Under the pieces are notes generated by a model. The model was not told the DNA's origin, searched no databases, and saw only the letters and a program-made list of their open reading frames with translations. From Cryomorphaceae bacterium (lineage in GTDB: Bacteria > Bacteroidota > Bacteroidia > Flavobacteriales_D > Crocinitomicaceae): DNA of 50,670 bases. The stretch lies in NCBI GenBank assembly GCA_027490665.1, contig JAIXXP010000082.1, positions 1 through 50,670 on the forward strand, read 5' to 3'. Position 1 is the first letter of the stretch. Every line of letters starts with the position of its first letter. Made by a program: the position numbers and the translations under genes. Shown here piece after piece: positions 1 to 9,455 of the stretch.

Positions 1-161
1 ACAGCTGCGTCTAGGTCTTTGTTTTCTTTTAAGAAATCTTGCAATTCAAATTGCGTTTGAATTTGTACAACTTCTTGCTTGCGCTCCTTTTTTTGAGGTG
101 TTTGGGCGCAACTATTAAAGAGCAGTCCAATGCTCAGTAGACTTAATATTGGTAACTTCAT
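1..161 (-). CDS. Putative lipoprotein, N-terminal part only
   Basis: The reading frame starts with ATG at 159-161 (reverse strand) and runs off the left edge, so only the first 53 or so residues are visible. They begin MKLPILSLLSIGLLFNSCAQ, a lipoprotein signal peptide with lipobox L-F-N-S-C, followed by a Lys/Gln/Glu-rich linker. The mature protein is therefore expected to be lipid-anchored in the envelope. Nothing downstream of the linker is visible, so no function can be given. It is divergent from the CotH-domain gene, with 63 bases between the two start codons. Confidence 0.7.
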   Translation of the reverse strand, partial: MKLPILSLLSIGLLFNSCAQTPQKKERKQEVVQIQTQFELQDFLKENKDLDAA

Positions 162-224
162 GCTTCAAAGATAAAAGTTTACAACCAATTGACGTTCGAT
201 TCCGACTTAAACAAAATCATTTTT

Positions 225-2486
225 ATGCAACGCATTCTATTTTCCTTACTACTTCTTAGCATCAGCTCTTTTTTTCATCTCAATGCGCAAAATTTTTACC
301 AACGCGATACCATTCAGGTCATTGAAATATTCTTTTCTTTTTCGAATTGGGATGCACAACTCGACGCCAATGAAGCAACTGAAAGCTACATTTATGCCGA
401 CTCCGTGCGCATCAATGGTGTTTCTTTTGACTCGTGTGGTGTGCGTTACAAAGGAAATAGCTCTTACAACCCAAGCAATCAAAAAAATCCTTTGCGAATA
501 GAGCTCAATACCATCAAGACCAACCAAGATTACCACGGAATCACAGACATTAAGCTCTCTAATTGTTATAAAGACCCGTCCATGATTCGAGAAATCCTTT
601 CTTATCAAATTCTCGAAAACTACATGGATTGCCCGCGTTCTAATTTTTCCAGGGTATATATCAATGGGCAGTATCGCGGTGTGTATACCAATAATGAAGC
701 AATTTCTGACGATTTCAATCAAACGCATTATTATGCCGACGACACTTATTTCAAGTGCAATCCGGTAGGCGGTGCTGGCCCCGGCGGTGGCACAAGTCCT
801 GATCTAAAATATCTAGGTGCAGACAGCAGTGCTTATTTCAATGGTTATGAATTGCAATCTGATTTCGGTTGGAATCGCATGGTGGCTTTGTGCAACACAC
901 TCAATAATGATTTTCAAAACATCGAAGGTATGCTAGACATCGACCGTGCCATTTGGATGCTTGCCTTTAACAATGTTTTAGTAAACCTCGACTCCTACAG
1001 CGGCGCTTTTCGTCAAAATTACTACCTGAGTTGGGATGCCAATGGCCGTTTTGTGCCTACAGTTTGGGACGTCAACATGAGTTTCGGCGGTTTTCCGGGC
1101 GGTACTGGTTCTGGTACCTTTACGCCGTCAGCTCTCGATCCTTTTTCGAACTCGACTTCAAACAACCATCCGCTGATCAAGCAAATCATGACCAATCCGC
1201 TCTACAAGCGCATGTACATGGCACACGTACGCACTATGGTGCAAGAAATGTTTGCAAGTGGCCAATACGAAACATGGGCGCAAAACCTCATGAACCTTGC
1301 AGATTCCTCTATCCAAGCCGACCCTTACAAATTTTATACCTATAGTCAGTTTTTAAGTGGCCTCACAACTGCAGTAGCCGGTGGTGGTCCGGGCTTTGGA
1401 AGCAGTATTCCAGGAATCAAAGCATTAATGGATGCCCGCGCTCAGTTTTTCAGTACCAATGCGGCCTTTCAATTGCAAGCCCCTTCTATTAATGCGCATG
1501 GCGCGAGTTTAACACCATTAATCTACGGATCTACGGTTACTATCAATACCACTTGCGCCAACGAAACTGCCGTATATTTGGGTTATCGTGGTAACCACCA
1601 ATTGAAGTTCAATCGCTTACAGATGTATGATGATGGCACCCACAATGATGGCGCAGCTGGCGACCACATTTATGGCATAGACGTTCCGGTTAACGGACTT
1701 ACTTTTGAGTATTACATTTATGCAGATAACACCAATGCAGGTTTGTTCTCTCCTGCGCGCGCAGAACATGAATTTCACACCCTAGCCGTTACTTTTCCTG
1801 CGCCGGCCGTAGGTTCTTTACTCATCAATGAAGTATTGGCTTCAAACGACTCTTTGCTTTTTGACCTAAATGGTGAAGACGAAGATTGGATTGAGCTTGT
1901 TAATACCACCAATGCGCCAATCGATTTAGCGGGTTTTTACCTTTCTGATGACCCACTTGACCTTATGGCCTGGGCTTTCCCTGCTGGCACAAGTATTCCG
2001 GCAAACGGTTATTTACTGGTTTGGGCCGACAACGATGTGAACCAAATAGGCCTGCATGCCAATTTCAAACTAAGTACTGGTGGAGACTACGTTTATCTTT
2101 CTCATGGTTTCAATGTGTACGACCAAATTGCTTTTGGCCCGCAAATCGCGAACATCTCTTTTGCGCGCTGTCCAGATGCAGGTCTTGATTTTGCTACTAT
2201 TATTCCAACACCTTTGGCCAATAACAATTGCAATATCGGCATTCAGGAAATTGAAGCGCTACAGGTGCAGGTTTATCCAAACCCATTTCAAGATCTACTA
2301 TATATAGAAAGTCATGAGGAGCATGCACAAATCAATGTACGCATGCTCAATGGTCAAGTTTTACAAACCCTACATATCAACGCCGGGAAATACCAACTCG
2401 ATGCTAGCGCTTGGGCGAGTGGACTCTACCTGATTGAGATTCATAGCGCAGGTGTCGCGCAATCTTTTAAGTTTATTAAGTCTTAA
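225..2486 (+). CDS. Secreted CotH-domain protein with lamin-tail domain and T9SS sorting tail
   Basis: The ATG at 225 is preferred over an in-frame TTG at 189 because it directly opens a signal peptide (MQRILFSLLLLSISSFFHLNAQ). Next comes a CotH kinase-like domain of about 400 residues, recognised by V-R-Y-K-G-N-S-S-Y, G-I-T-D-I-K-L-S-N and the Y-I-N-G-Q-Y-R-G-V-Y motif. A lamin-tail (LTD) domain follows (L-L-I-N-E-V-L-A-S-N-D, then D-W-I-E-L-V-N), and then a type A T9SS C-terminal domain beginning V-Y-P-N-P-F. The protein is probably secreted across the outer membrane and surface-attached. CotH in Bacillus is a spore-coat protein kinase; whether this one phosphorylates anything is unknown. 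The architecture of CotH plus LTD plus sorting tail is common in Bacteroidota. Confidence 0.88.
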   Translation: MQRILFSLLLLSISSFFHLNAQNFYQRDTIQVIEIFFSFSNWDAQLDANEATESYIYADSVRINGVSFDSCGVRYKGNSSYNPSNQKNPLRIELNTIKTNQDYHGITDIKLSNCYKDPSMIREILSYQILENYMDCPRSNFSRVYINGQYRGVYTNNEAISDDFNQTHYYADDTYFKCNPVGGAGPGGGTSPDLKYLGADSSAYFNGYELQSDFGWNRMVALCNTLNNDFQNIEGMLDIDRAIWMLAFNNVLVNLDSYSGAFRQNYYLSWDANGRFVPTVWDVNMSFGGFPGGTGSGTFTPSALDPFSNSTSNNHPLIKQIMTNPLYKRMYMAHVRTMVQEMFASGQYETWAQNLMNLADSSIQADPYKFYTYSQFLSGLTTAVAGGGPGFGSSIPGIKALMDARAQFFSTNAAFQLQAPSINAHGASLTPLIYGSTVTINTTCANETAVYLGYRGNHQLKFNRLQMYDDGTHNDGAAGDHIYGIDVPVNGLTFEYYIYADNTNAGLFSPARAEHEFHTLAVTFPAPAVGSLLINEVLASNDSLLFDLNGEDEDWIELVNTTNAPIDLAGFYLSDDPLDLMAWAFPAGTSIPANGYLLVWADNDVNQIGLHANFKLSTGGDYVYLSHGFNVYDQIAFGPQIANISFARCPDAGLDFATIIPTPLANNNCNIGIQEIEALQVQVYPNPFQDLLYIESHEEHAQINVRMLNGQVLQTLHINAGKYQLDASAWASGLYLIEIHSAGVAQSFKFIKS

Positions 2487-2527
2487 AATTTCATTACGCT
2501 ACTTTGAAGTGAAAGCGTCAAGCAAAA

Positions 2528-2551
2528 AAAAGGCGCCTTATGGAGCCTTTT
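2528..2551. terminator. Bidirectional terminator between convergent genes
   Basis: Ten-base arms (2528-2537 and 2542-2551) with one G-A mismatch surround a TTAT loop. The stem is flanked by A-runs on the left and T-runs on the right, so it can terminate transcription in both directions. It sits between the converging CotH-domain gene and the LTXXQ-type gene. Confidence 0.75.
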
Positions 2552-2569
2552 GAATGTTTGGAAAATGGA

Positions 2570-2953
2570 TCAATGTTTTTCGTTGTGAACCTTGCCGCCT
2601 TGCGTATGTTGTTCTTTTATTTCAGCCTTCATTTTTTCAAACTGTGCAGCTGTGAGCACGTTTTTGAGCATTTCGATTTGTGCTTCTCGGTTTGATTTAA
2701 TGATGCTGCGCTTTTCTTCTTCAGAGAAAGTACTGGTGCGAATGCCTTCGTTTTTTTGAGCAATACCTAAATTGATGGTGTAAACTTGTTCTTTTTGTGC
2801 GGCTGTAAGTTGGAGTTCACTGGCCATTTTTTCCGTTTGAAACTTAGCGCGTTCTTCAGGCGTTTTGAATTCTTGTTCTTTTTGAGCAGGTTGTTGGGCG
2901 AGTGCAGCTGCGCTAACCAATAAACCAAAGGCGAGGTGAAGAAATTTTTTCAT
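2570..2953 (-). CDS. Small periplasmic LTXXQ-motif (Spy/CpxP-like) protein
   Basis: This 127-residue protein has a signal peptide (MKKFLHLAFGLLVSAAALAQ) and a highly charged, helical mature part. Two copies of the L-T-A-A-Q motif lie at residues 49-53 and 100-104, the hallmark of the Spy/CpxP superfamily of periplasmic chaperone-like stress proteins. The C-terminus is His/Lys-rich. In Bacteroidota such proteins (some under DUF4890) are common, and their partners are unknown. It is monocistronic, with a strong terminator on its 3-prime side. Confidence 0.75.
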   Translation of the reverse strand: MKKFLHLAFGLLVSAAALAQQPAQKEQEFKTPEERAKFQTEKMASELQLTAAQKEQVYTINLGIAQKNEGIRTSTFSEEEKRSIIKSNREAQIEMLKNVLTAAQFEKMKAEIKEQHTQGGKVHNEKH

Positions 2954-3019
2954 GATATATCGAAATAATTAAATTGTTTTTGCGTTCAACGAAAATACGC
3001 AAAAAAGTCACACGATTAC

Positions 3020-3049
3020 TTGCTTGCTTTTGAGCTTTACTTAACTTCG
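3020..3049 (+). promoter_or_regulatory. Candidate promoter of the GNAT-like gene
   Basis: TTG at 3020-3022, a 19-base gap, then TAACTTCG at 3042-3049. This is one base off the Bacteroidota -7 consensus TAnnTTTG. The predicted transcription start falls at or next to the ATG at 3056, so the mRNA would be nearly leaderless. Confidence 0.3.
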
Positions 3050-3055
3050 TGACAA

Positions 3056-3916
3056 ATGCGCATACAAGCGGAACATCCTGACCTAAGACGACAATACGAG
3101 CAAATAGTTGCTTCTGACGCTCGTTTTGGATTTTTTGCGCAGGTTTGGGTTCAAGATAGCCTGCATCCCCAATGGCAATATATTTTAAATGCAGATGAGC
3201 AACTTCTATTAAGAATCCCAGTTGTGAAGAAATTTGGACTTAGCGCCCATTTACAACCGCTCTTTATCAGAGCATTGGATATCACAGGTAGTAATCATAA
3301 AGAAGATTTAGCTGCATTGCTTGTTTTTTTGAAGAAGAGAAATTTCTTACATTTAAATATTTCGCTGCCTCAAGGGAGTCAATTTCCATTGGCAACTGGT
3401 AAGTTTCAGGAGTTGCAGTTAGGTAAACCTATAGATGAACTGCGTCAGGGTTATTCTGAGAATGTCAAACGTAGCCTTAAAAAAGCAAAAAATTTAACGC
3501 TATTCACCATTAGTTTTACGGAATTTCATTCCTTTTTTACGGAGCAAAAAGGGGAGAATCTTGGAAACTTAAATGCAGCCGCATGGTTGCGTTTAAGAAC
3601 TTTATTTGCAAATGCCCATGAAAAAGAACAAGCCTTTTGTGTTGGGGTTTTGAGTAATACTGAACTTTTGGCTGTAGGTCTATTCTTTAAATTCCAACAA
3701 GAACTTTACTTTATGAAAGGAACACTCAATGCGCAGGGTAAAGAGAAAGGTGCTTTGGTTTTTCTAATAGACGGCGTAATAGAGAAGCATATCGATGAAT
3801 GTACATCCTTAGATTTTATAGGTTCCAACCAAGAAAGCATTGCTGCTTTTTACCGCAAGTTTGGCGCCAAAGATCAAACATACGGCATTATAAAAGGCCG
3901 TATTCCTTTGGTTTAA
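3056..3916 (+). CDS. GNAT/FemAB-like acetyltransferase-fold protein
   Basis: This is a 286-residue soluble protein without a signal peptide. The layout resembles the FemAB/Acetyltransf_6 type. The N-terminal half (Q-V-W-V-Q-D-S and L-L-L-R-I-P-V-V-K-K) looks like the first GNAT-like lobe. A central basic stretch Y-S-E-N-V-K-R-S-L-K-K-A-K is the typical linker of these proteins. The second lobe contains Y-F-M-K-G-T-L and ends L-D-F-I-G-S-N-Q-E-S-I-A-A-F-Y-R-K-F-G-A, the usual GNAT ending. Substrate is unknown; related proteins transfer acyl or aminoacyl groups to wall or cell-surface precursors. It converges on the GH92 gene with 24 bases between. Confidence 0.6.
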   Translation: MRIQAEHPDLRRQYEQIVASDARFGFFAQVWVQDSLHPQWQYILNADEQLLLRIPVVKKFGLSAHLQPLFIRALDITGSNHKEDLAALLVFLKKRNFLHLNISLPQGSQFPLATGKFQELQLGKPIDELRQGYSENVKRSLKKAKNLTLFTISFTEFHSFFTEQKGENLGNLNAAAWLRLRTLFANAHEKEQAFCVGVLSNTELLAVGLFFKFQQELYFMKGTLNAQGKEKGALVFLIDGVIEKHIDECTSLDFIGSNQESIAAFYRKFGAKDQTYGIIKGRIPLV

Positions 3917-3940
3917 ACCCGCTTTTTACCTGCCTTGCAA

Positions 3941-6900
3941 TTAATGATACAAGAGTTCGTCGATAAACAACCAGGTTGGGTTGCCCGCACCTAAATGCCA
4001 GGTAGGGAGCAGACCAGGGTTTGATATTGTGTAGCGTAACTTTTTGTATTTTAATTTTTTATCGCTTTCTAATTCAATTAAAACTTCATCTTTGTATGGG
4101 TTTTTGTCAGTAGGAGCGGCCTTGGGCAAATCTTTTTGAGCAAGTACAAAAAAGTCTGTTCCGTTCAGGCTTGCTTCGATGGTAATTTTGCTAGGCGAAA
4201 AAATCCATGCTTTTTGATCCCGTATAAAAGATACGCCAACCTCATCTATTGTTCTGCTCTCTGCAAATTCGATAATGGCCACTACATCTTGATTGTAATA
4301 TCCTTGGTAATCGCCGGTCCTGAATTCATTGCCACCAATTAGCCCATCAATAAGTGCATCTTTTCCGGAGGCGGTGTATTGATTTGAATAGGTGCTTATT
4401 AATTGCAGCTGGACCTTCGGGTCTTTTTTGATAAACGTAGATGACACCGTTGAGCTCCAGTAATTCAAGCCTTGTTTTTTAACGAGTGGCTCCTTGTATC
4501 CTGCTTTAATGGCGATATTCGTATTTGAATGAATATAAAAAGGCTGCTGATAGCTTTGCCATTTTTGCCCATTTATTTGATAGAAAAGTTGGGTCTCTGT
4601 GTTTGTTTTATCGCTTTGATTCAAACGCACAACGTCAATTTCGATCAACAAAGAATCATTAAAAACGCGCTGTTCCGTTTTTATAAATGGAACCGGTGCA
4701 AAGAAGGCCGGAACTTTATTGGTTATTTCTTTTTGTGTTGTAGTTCGTGGCTTGGGCTCGGGTCCCATGATAAAAGAAAGAATGCCTCCTTGCATGAGTT
4801 GTTCATGGCTGATTTCCATTTTTTCGAGGCGCTGGCCATTCCATAAAACATTTTGAATGTATTTATTCTCTTTTGCTTGTTCGTTGCAATTGATAACAAT
4901 GCTTTTGCCATTTTCTAATTTGATGGTTGCGCTGTTGATGAGGGGGCGGCCGATTTGATAGACGGGTTTACCTGGCGCAATTGGATATAAACCTAGGGTG
5001 CTCAATACATACCAAGCGCTCATTTGGCCGCAGTCTTCATTGCCGGAAAGTCCGTCTGGGGCGTTTTGGTACATTTCATGGAGAATGCGGTCTACATAAA
5101 GTTGGGTTTTGTACGGCGCATTCGTGAAGTTATATAAATAGGCCATGTGGTGCGATGGTTCGTTGCCGTGGGCGTATTGGCCAATGAGCCCCGTGATGTC
5201 GGCTTGTTCGCGACCGCTGAGTTTCATGTCGGTGGTGAAAAGGCGGTCGAGCCAAGTTTCTAGAGAATCGGGACCGCCAAGCAAGGTAGTCAGCAGTTCT
5301 ATTTGATGCGGTGCATAAAGAGAATACTGCCAAGAGTTGGCTTCGGTGTAATTGAAATTGACTTCAGAAGGATCAAAAGGGCCATACCATTGTGCTCCGC
5401 GTCGTGCGCGCATGAATTTGGTATTGGGGTCAAACAGGTTGACAAAATTTGTGCTGCGCTTTTCAAATTCAAGAGCGACTGCTTTGTTGCCAAGCGCGCT
5501 TGCCATGGTGGAAATACAGAAGTCGTCGTAGGCGTACTCAAGTGTACGCGACACCGATTCGGGCTCATCTGCCGAACTAATAAGGCCATTTTTTGCATAA
5601 GCTAATTTGCCAAATTCATTGGCTTTAGCGGTGCTTACCATTGCCTTTAGTGCTTTGTTGGCATCGAAATCTCGGATGCCTTTCATATAGGCGTCTGAGA
5701 TTACACTTACGCTGTGGTAGCCAATCATGCACTCGGTTTCGCAGCCCGAAAGTTCCCAAACAGGTAGGTCTCCACCTTCTTCATATTGACGTAAAAAAGT
5801 TCGAATGTAGGCACCTGTGCGTTTTTGGTCGATAATTGTGAAAAGGGGATGGTTGGCGCGGTAAGTATCCCAGAGGGAAAAGACGGTATATTGCTGGTCT
5901 TTTAAGTTCTCAAGTTGGTGAATTTGTTGATCTCGACCGCGGTAGCGACCATCGATGTCGCTTATAAGGTTGGGTGCAACCATGCTGTGATACAACGCTG
6001 TATAAAAAATAGTGCTCGTTTCACGGTCGGTATTCAAACTGATTTTTTGGAATTCTTGGTTCCATTTTTGGAGGTTTTCGTTGTAAACCTTTGGCAACGA
6101 AAAATGAGGTATTTCTGCTTCCAAATTGGTTTTGGCACCTGTAGCATCCACGTGAGACATCCCTACTTTGATCGATAACTCTTGGGTATCCATCGGAAAT
6201 TCCAACAAGAGCTTGAGTTCTCCGTTTTCATTCCTCAACTGATGACTGATGTAAGGAACAGATGTGGTCAGATGGAAATAAAAATGTTGTGCACTGGCCC
6301 AAGCTTCAGAAATGCGATAGCCACTGATGTTTTGCTTGTCAATAATATTGATTTCCCCTTTGGTAAGTTTATCGCGGTAATTGAGGTCGAGGAGGATGTA
6401 TTTTTTTTCTGTTGTATTTAAAAAAGTGTATTGATGTATACCGGCTCTTTCGGTCGTAGACAAATTCACCCGGATGTTTTCATCTGTAAGCAACACTTCG
6501 TAAAACCCAAGTCTGGCGACTTCGTCTTTATGGCTAAATGTAGCGCCATACCCATTAGGGTCTTCGAATTTACCTTTCCATTTGGCTTCACCGCTTTGCG
6601 GCACAAGCAATAGGTCGCCGTAATCGGGAACACCTGTTCCGCTTAGGTGGGTATGGCTGAAACCATAAATAATGGAATCTGAATAATGGTAACCACCGCA
6701 GCCATCCCAGCCGTCGTAGCGGGTGTCAGGGCTGAGTTGCATCATGCCAAAGGGCGCGCAAACACCAGGAAAGGTATGGCCGTGGCCGCCGGTACCAATC
6801 AACGGATTGACGAGCATGGCGGGCATGAAGACCTCTTTTTGTTTGGGTATTTCTCTAGATGCACCAAAAGTATTTTGGGCTTTGTCGCTGGCTTTTTGTA

Positions 6901-6970
6901 GGGCAGGAACCTGTGCTAGGCTTTGCAAAGAAAGAAGTAGGGTAAGGATCCCTATGTTGAATTTAATCAT
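3941..6970 (-). CDS. GH92 family exo-alpha-mannosidase, secreted
   Basis: The 1009-residue protein has a signal peptide (MIKFNIGILTLLLSLQSLAQ). GH92 hallmarks follow in order: G-T-G-G-H-G-H-T-F-P-G, then G-F-S-H-T-H-L-S-G-T-G, S-L-W-D-T-Y-R, Y-T-E-A-N-S-W-Q-Y (region of the catalytic acid) and G-N-E-D-C-G-Q-M-S-A-W-Y (region of the catalytic base). GH92 enzymes are calcium-dependent exo-alpha-mannosidases of the periplasm or surface. After about residue 740 there are extra modules: an Fn3-like or chitobiase C-terminal-type segment, and a final F5/8 type C-like domain (A-L-I-D-G-L-I-G-G-N-E-F). Its start overlaps the GT2 stop by four bases (ATGA), so the two are translationally coupled. Linkage specificity cannot be read from sequence. 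Confidence 0.9.
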   Translation of the reverse strand: MIKFNIGILTLLLSLQSLAQVPALQKASDKAQNTFGASREIPKQKEVFMPAMLVNPLIGTGGHGHTFPGVCAPFGMMQLSPDTRYDGWDGCGGYHYSDSIIYGFSHTHLSGTGVPDYGDLLLVPQSGEAKWKGKFEDPNGYGATFSHKDEVARLGFYEVLLTDENIRVNLSTTERAGIHQYTFLNTTEKKYILLDLNYRDKLTKGEINIIDKQNISGYRISEAWASAQHFYFHLTTSVPYISHQLRNENGELKLLLEFPMDTQELSIKVGMSHVDATGAKTNLEAEIPHFSLPKVYNENLQKWNQEFQKISLNTDRETSTIFYTALYHSMVAPNLISDIDGRYRGRDQQIHQLENLKDQQYTVFSLWDTYRANHPLFTIIDQKRTGAYIRTFLRQYEEGGDLPVWELSGCETECMIGYHSVSVISDAYMKGIRDFDANKALKAMVSTAKANEFGKLAYAKNGLISSADEPESVSRTLEYAYDDFCISTMASALGNKAVALEFEKRSTNFVNLFDPNTKFMRARRGAQWYGPFDPSEVNFNYTEANSWQYSLYAPHQIELLTTLLGGPDSLETWLDRLFTTDMKLSGREQADITGLIGQYAHGNEPSHHMAYLYNFTNAPYKTQLYVDRILHEMYQNAPDGLSGNEDCGQMSAWYVLSTLGLYPIAPGKPVYQIGRPLINSATIKLENGKSIVINCNEQAKENKYIQNVLWNGQRLEKMEISHEQLMQGGILSFIMGPEPKPRTTTQKEITNKVPAFFAPVPFIKTEQRVFNDSLLIEIDVVRLNQSDKTNTETQLFYQINGQKWQSYQQPFYIHSNTNIAIKAGYKEPLVKKQGLNYWSSTVSSTFIKKDPKVQLQLISTYSNQYTASGKDALIDGLIGGNEFRTGDYQGYYNQDVVAIIEFAESRTIDEVGVSFIRDQKAWIFSPSKITIEASLNGTDFFVLAQKDLPKAAPTDKNPYKDEVLIELESDKKLKYKKLRYTISNPGLLPTWHLGAGNPTWLFIDELLYH

Positions 6971-7980
6971 GAATGAAATTTGCGTTTGTTAAGAGCGCTA
7001 AAAGTGCGGATGCATTTGCCGAAGTAGTCCCAGATGATGAAACCATGGTATTTAAATGGTTTATGCTGGTTTGCCTTGCGCTTTTTGTAAAAAGTACCAA
7101 AATGGCGATATAATGCCATGTGGGCCAAGAAAACTTGCCAGGTGAGTATGGGTTTGCCTTTGAAGAGAAATTGAATTGCGGCAAGGCCATCTAATGCCAT
7201 GCGAACAAAAAGCAATGGGAATAAAAACTTGGGCTGGTTCTTGACGATCATCCAGAGACTATTTCTGAAATTCAGGAAGACTTTACGGGGGCTCTCGTAG
7301 CCGAGCGTTCCGCCGCCAAGGTGGTATACTACTGAACTAGGAATGCAGTATAGTTTTTTACCGTCATTGGCCAAGCGCAAACAAAGGTCGATTTCTTCCA
7401 TATGGGCAAAAAAGGCCGCGTCAAAACCACCTGCTTGATGAAAATCTTGCGCGCGAATCAGCAGCGCAGCACCAGAAACCCAGCTAACTTCTTGCGGGCT
7501 GTCGTATTGCTGGTGGTCTTTCTCTATCGCATCAAAAATGCGGCCGCGGCAAAAAGGAAAATAAAAGGTGTCTAGATATCCGCCGGCGGCACCTGCGTGT
7601 TCAAATTGTTGAGGCTCGCGCTCGGAAAGTACTTTAGGGCCAACAGCTGCGGTGTTGGGGTCATTTTGCAAGAATGACAAGAGTGGGAGGTCCCAGTTGG
7701 GGCAAAGGCGAACGTCGCTGTTGAGAATGAAATATAGTTCATATTTGCCCTTCAACTGAGCTAAAGCTACATTGTAGCCGCCTGCAAATCCGTAGTTCTG
7801 ATCAAGTTGTATGACTTCGATTTGAGGATATTGACTTTCGATAAAAGCGCACGAGTTATCGGTGCTCGCGTTGTCGGCAACAATGATGTCCCAATTTGGA
7901 CTGTTTTCAATTACACTTGGAAGGTAAGTTCGCAGGTGTTGTTCACCGTTGTAATTGAGAATGACGATGGCGCTTCTCAT
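6967..7980 (-). CDS. GT2 family glycosyltransferase
   Basis: This 337-residue inverting GT-A enzyme begins A-I-V-I-L-N-Y-N-G and carries V-A-D-N-A-S-T-D-N-S (nucleotide-sugar binding), a DxD-like N-S-D-V and an E-E-I-D-L-C-L-R motif (catalytic-base region). The pattern is that of rhamnosyl- or mannosyl-type transferases of polysaccharide or O-antigen synthesis. There are no obvious transmembrane segments until a weakly hydrophobic stretch near residue 250. It lies five bases downstream of the GWxTD gene and overlaps the GH92 start, so the three are probably cotranscribed. Donor and acceptor are unknown. Confidence 0.85.
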   Translation of the reverse strand: MRSAIVILNYNGEQHLRTYLPSVIENSPNWDIIVADNASTDNSCAFIESQYPQIEVIQLDQNYGFAGGYNVALAQLKGKYELYFILNSDVRLCPNWDLPLLSFLQNDPNTAAVGPKVLSEREPQQFEHAGAAGGYLDTFYFPFCRGRIFDAIEKDHQQYDSPQEVSWVSGAALLIRAQDFHQAGGFDAAFFAHMEEIDLCLRLANDGKKLYCIPSSVVYHLGGGTLGYESPRKVFLNFRNSLWMIVKNQPKFLFPLLFVRMALDGLAAIQFLFKGKPILTWQVFLAHMALYRHFGTFYKKRKANQHKPFKYHGFIIWDYFGKCIRTFSALNKRKFHS

Positions 7981-7985
7981 TTGGC

Positions 7986-9431
7986 TTAGTATTGGCGGAA
8001 GAAGTCAGTGGAGTTACCTCCAAAATGCTTTATATTAAGCATGTTGGGGTCGTCTACAGTGCCGTTAACGGTATTGCGTTTATTGAGAATTTGCTGCCAT
8101 GCCGGGTTGCGGAGTTCGCCTACCATGTCAGAATGCAGCAAGCGGTGGTTATTGCTCACGAGGTCGGGGTTGTAGAACACAAAGCGGCGGTTGCTGTAAA
8201 TACCGATTTTGTCGTAGGTCCAGATTTCGTATGGGTATTCGCTCGGCGAAGATTCCTTCACGACCACAGAGTTGGGTTGACCGTATTTGAGGTAAACGCG
8301 GCCGCGGTCGGTTTCGAAACCTTCCATGTAGTTGTTGGCATAATGGACTTCAACAGAGCGCACTTGGCTTTGGTACTTCATCCATTGCTCGTAGGCTTTG
8401 GCTCCGGAGGTTTGGTACCAAAACGCTTGTAAATGTTGGCGCATTTGAGTGGTGTCGTTGGCCTTCAGGATATCGATAAGCGAGCGGATTTCGCCGGGTT
8501 TTGCAATCGGAATGAGGCTTTCCAAGTAGTAAGCAATGCTGTCCGAGGGGATAGATGCCTGAAAAGCAGGGTCAATAACCATGGAGGCGAGGTCAAAAGC
8601 GATTTCGCTATCGTTGAAGCGCTCAAAGTCAAAGGTTTGACTGCTTGTTTGCCCTGTTTGTAAATCTTTGGCTTGCAATTGAATTTGGTAAGTGCCCGTG
8701 AGCAAACTAGAAATGTCGATTTCTTGCATGAGTGCCAAAACGGGCTCTCCTTCAAATGGATAGGTTTTCGTGTAGCCTAATGCTGGGTAGTTTTGTCCGG
8801 TTTCTGCGTTCACTACTTTGCGCTCAATTTGAATGGTGCTTTTCCCTCCGTAAACCTCGGTATAGTAGGGTAAGTTATTCATCTTCATCTCCTTGTGGAA
8901 ATAATTTCTGAGCAAAGGGATGATGTAATAATTGGATTTGGTAAACCTGCTTGCTTCTTCACTGACAAATGCGAGGTCAACGAGTTCTATGGAAGAAAAA
9001 CTAAGTTGCTGATCTAATGGCGCAACTACAAAGGGAATAGTGCCTGAAATAGAGCTTTTTTCGCGGTTGGCATCTTCGAGCTGAACAGCTAAGGTGTAGC
9101 TGCCTTTGGCGAGAGGAACCCTTACAATTTCTAAGAAGTTGTTTTGGGTGGAGTCCGTGGAAATAGGGGAGTCGAGGGCGTAGAAATCTTTGAAAACGAC
9201 TTTACCGAGTGAGTCTGCAATGGCTAGATCGACGATTACTGTTGCTTTTTGCCCGCCTTCGCAGGGTACGAATTGGGCAGTGTAGCCCGCAAACTCGATG
9301 TAAACCTCAAGATAATGCCCGACTTCTGGTGCATAAAACTGTTTGGTATCGAGATAGGCCTTGATTTTTGTTTGGGCTTGAGTGCTCAAGGCAAACAAAA
9401 ACAAGAACAAAAGGAGTTGCAACTTTTTCAT
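7986..9431 (-). CDS. GWxTD domain-containing secreted protein
   Basis: The signal peptide MKKLQLLLFLFLFALSTQA starts a 481-residue protein. The N-terminal two thirds look like beta-sandwich repeats (E-V-Y-I-E-F-A-G-Y and G-S-Y-T-L-A-V-Q-L). Near residue 370 comes the GWxTD-type segment G-F-E-T-D-R-G-R-V-Y-L-K-Y-G, followed by E-I-W-T-Y and a conserved tail. The GWxTD family is widespread in Bacteroidota and has no established function; here the signature Trp is Phe. It is the first gene of a probable GWxTD-GT2-GH92 operon, with a gap of five bases to the next gene. Confidence 0.8.
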   Translation of the reverse strand: MKKLQLLLFLFLFALSTQAQTKIKAYLDTKQFYAPEVGHYLEVYIEFAGYTAQFVPCEGGQKATVIVDLAIADSLGKVVFKDFYALDSPISTDSTQNNFLEIVRVPLAKGSYTLAVQLEDANREKSSISGTIPFVVAPLDQQLSFSSIELVDLAFVSEEASRFTKSNYYIIPLLRNYFHKEMKMNNLPYYTEVYGGKSTIQIERKVVNAETGQNYPALGYTKTYPFEGEPVLALMQEIDISSLLTGTYQIQLQAKDLQTGQTSSQTFDFERFNDSEIAFDLASMVIDPAFQASIPSDSIAYYLESLIPIAKPGEIRSLIDILKANDTTQMRQHLQAFWYQTSGAKAYEQWMKYQSQVRSVEVHYANNYMEGFETDRGRVYLKYGQPNSVVVKESSPSEYPYEIWTYDKIGIYSNRRFVFYNPDLVSNNHRLLHSDMVGELRNPAWQQILNKRNTVNGTVDDPNMLNIKHFGGNSTDFFRQY

Positions 9432-9455
9432 AGGCCTAAATTTACAAAAAGGACC

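Noticed and set aside
249-728. 159-residue minus-strand reading frame inside the CotH-domain gene
   Set aside because: It is the antisense of a well-supported domain, has no family signature and no independent start context.
7992-8432. 146-residue plus-strand frame opposite the GWxTD gene
   Set aside because: Antisense shadow of a conserved C-terminal region; composition fits reverse-strand artefact.
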